From Acidobacteriota bacterium (GTDB taxonomy: Bacteria; Acidobacteriota; Thermoanaerobaculia; Multivoradales; JAHEKO01), in assembly GCA_030610025.1 (NCBI GenBank), contig JAUWSP010000122.1, positions 1 to 7,561 of the forward strand: a DNA stretch of 7,561 nt, in the 5' to 3' direction. Made by a program: the position numbers and the translations under genes. Shown here in pieces: positions 6,748 to 7,561 of the stretch; the stretch's first letter is position 1, and each line of letters starts with the position of its first letter. The notes below the pieces were generated by a model. That model had not been told where the DNA came from, did not search any database, and saw only the letters and a program-made list of their open reading frames with translations.

Positions 6748-7359
6748 ATGTTGGGCGAACGTTTCTGGCACAGATATTCGCAGGAGGACCGCAACGTTTC
6801 GTTGCTCGTCTCCCTGATTGGCTTGTTCGTGCTCTACCCGGTGATGGTGGAGCTCGGCGCTGTCCGCTTCTACAGGCTGATCCTCGTCGTCGAGTTGATC
6901 CTGGCTTCGATCAGCCTCGGGACGACGAGACGACACAGGAACCTGGCCCTGGGCCTGGGCGGTCCAGCGATCCTGTTCCAGATGATGGTCTTCTCGGCTC
7001 CTTCCCACCTCTATCTGTTCATTGCGGCGATAGCCACACTGTTCTTCTTTGGCTTCGTGATCACCGTCGTCTACCGATCGATGCTGGCACCGGGCAAGGT
7101 AACCGTCGACAAGCTGGCAGCTGCCGTCAATGTCTACCTGCTTCTGGGTCTGGCGTGGGCGATCCTGTACGGTCTGATCGCGTCGTTCGATTACGGGGCC
7201 TTCGCCGCCACGACGACGGAAATCCAGACTCTCGAACAGTACGTCGAGCTCGGGGCCGAGTTCATCTTCGTCTACTTCAGCTTCGTGACGCTGACGACTC
7301 TTGGGTACGGCGACATGCTGCCGATGACACCCTTGGCTCAAACCGCGGCCTGGATGTAA
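6748..7359 (+). CDS. Potassium channel protein (ion_trans_2 type), cut short by an in-frame TAA
   Basis: The readable part has 203 residues. Hydrophobic segments lie at about 17-35, 41-58, 66-82, 86-109 and 124-146, then a pore region with YFSFVTLTTLGYGDMLPMTP (176-195). TTLGYGD (183-189) is a complete K+ selectivity filter, so the product is a K+-selective pore of the two-helix channel superfamily with extra N-terminal helices; no soluble RCK domain is present. Codon 204 is TAA, in the place where relatives have Glu in a LEAVVGQLYLAVLVARLVGL-like inner helix, so the pore-lining last helix would be lost and the product as written is probably non-functional. ATG 6748 follows GGGG by 6 bases, a weak ribosome binding site. 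It lies 24 bp behind the DUF4136 gene. Either a natural nonsense mutation or a base error fits. Confidence 0.85.
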   Translation: MLGERFWHRYSQEDRNVSLLVSLIGLFVLYPVMVELGAVRFYRLILVVELILASISLGTTRRHRNLALGLGGPAILFQMMVFSAPSHLYLFIAAIATLFFFGFVITVVYRSMLAPGKVTVDKLAAAVNVYLLLGLAWAILYGLIASFDYGAFAATTTEIQTLEQYVELGAEFIFVYFSFVTLTTLGYGDMLPMTPLAQTAAWM

Positions 7360-7467
7360 GCGGTGGTGGGACAGCTCTTCATGGCAGTGACCATCGCCCG
7401 GCTGGTGGGTCTGATGGGTAGGGACCAGGAGCTCCCCACTCGCCAGCGCAAGGCGGACCCAGACTAG
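7360..7467 (+). pseudogene. Detached C-terminal part of the potassium channel, in frame after TAA
   Basis: Past the TAA at 7357-7359 the same frame stays open for 35 codons to TAG at 7465-7467. It begins AVVGQLFMAVTIARLVGLMG, which is the expected inner-helix end of this channel family, followed by a short charged tail (RDQELPTRQRKADPD). No shift of frame is needed: the full product would be 239 residues with one codon altered. The stretch has no start or ribosome binding site of its own, so it is best read as the severed end of the gene upstream. Confidence 0.7.
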
Positions 7468-7561
7468 TGTCCCCTTGGGGAAATTCGCTACCACCGCGGG
7501 GGCGCCCCCCCGGCGGGGGCCCCGGTCGTACCGCCCGGGCCCCCCGGTTGGGGTTGGAGGG
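7468..7561. other. Extremely GC-rich tail with palindromes, no gene seen
   Basis: After the channel gene there is a small CCCC-TT-GGGG palindrome (7471-7480). The final 71 bases (7491-7561) have only nine A or T by hand count, about 87% G+C. GGGGGCGCCCCC (7498-7509) is a perfect 12-base palindrome, and CCCCC (7507-7511) can instead pair with GGGGG (7515-7519) around GGC. No T-run follows. It may be a terminator-like hairpin cluster, but the long G and C runs at the very end of the sequence also look like unreliable contig-end bases. Confidence 0.5.

Noticed and set aside
7471..7480. CCCCTTGGGG palindrome as a terminator of the channel gene
   Set aside because: A 4-bp stem with a 2-base loop is too tight to be stable and no T-run follows.
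6346..7494. Long minus-strand open frame of 382 codons antisense to the DUF4136 and channel genes
   Set aside because: It spans two well-supported genes with signal peptide and selectivity filter; the translation is Gln/His/Asp-rich without domain features.

Overview
The window looks like one contig of a GC-rich bacterium with high-GC third codon positions. It carries five complete or nearly complete genes, a sixth with an internal stop, one truncated permease and one damaged reading frame. Nothing in it names the organism. A DUF4136 secreted protein, a Trk potassium system and a membrane diguanylate cyclase would suit an Acidobacteriota or myxobacterial/deltaproteobacterial lineage, but that is only a guess from gene content.

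Left part (1-1494, mostly minus strand). From right to left in transcription order there is a class I SAM-dependent methyltransferase (1416-709), a short damaged reading frame (about 657-384) whose coding signal jumps frame near 486, and the N-terminal 109 residues of an APC-family amino acid permease that runs off the window. The methyltransferase resembles the small C-methyltransferase-like proteins often encoded beside type III polyketide synthases, but no such partner is visible here.

Middle (1495-3210, plus strand). A diguanylate cyclase has about seven membrane segments, a GAF-like middle and a GGDEF domain with an intact GGEEF active site and an RxxD inhibitory site. It is divergent from the methyltransferase. 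Its best promoter candidate would give a nearly leaderless mRNA. It converges on trkH, and the 21-bp gap sits in a stem-loop whose two arms contain the two stop codons.

Right part (3232-7561). trkA and trkH form a minus-strand pair (trkA first, 10 bp gap) encoding a Trk potassium uptake system: the NAD-binding double-RCK gating protein and the membrane pore. Divergent from trkA across 137 bp lies a plus-strand pair: a secreted DUF4136 protein and, 24 bp later, a multi-pass potassium channel with a TTLGYGD filter. The neighbourhood therefore pairs a K+ uptake system with a separate K+ channel.

The channel gene has an in-frame TAA where relatives usually have Glu, followed by 35 further family-like codons. 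This is either a nonsense mutation or an error close to the sequence end. The last 70 or so bases are about 87% G+C with G and C runs, and they look like a poor-quality contig end or a strong hairpin cluster. I found no tRNA, rRNA, CRISPR, insertion sequence or phage gene, and no convincing new multi-gene system. The items most worth checking are the channel stop codon, the frame jump at 486 and the Trk/channel divergent arrangement.
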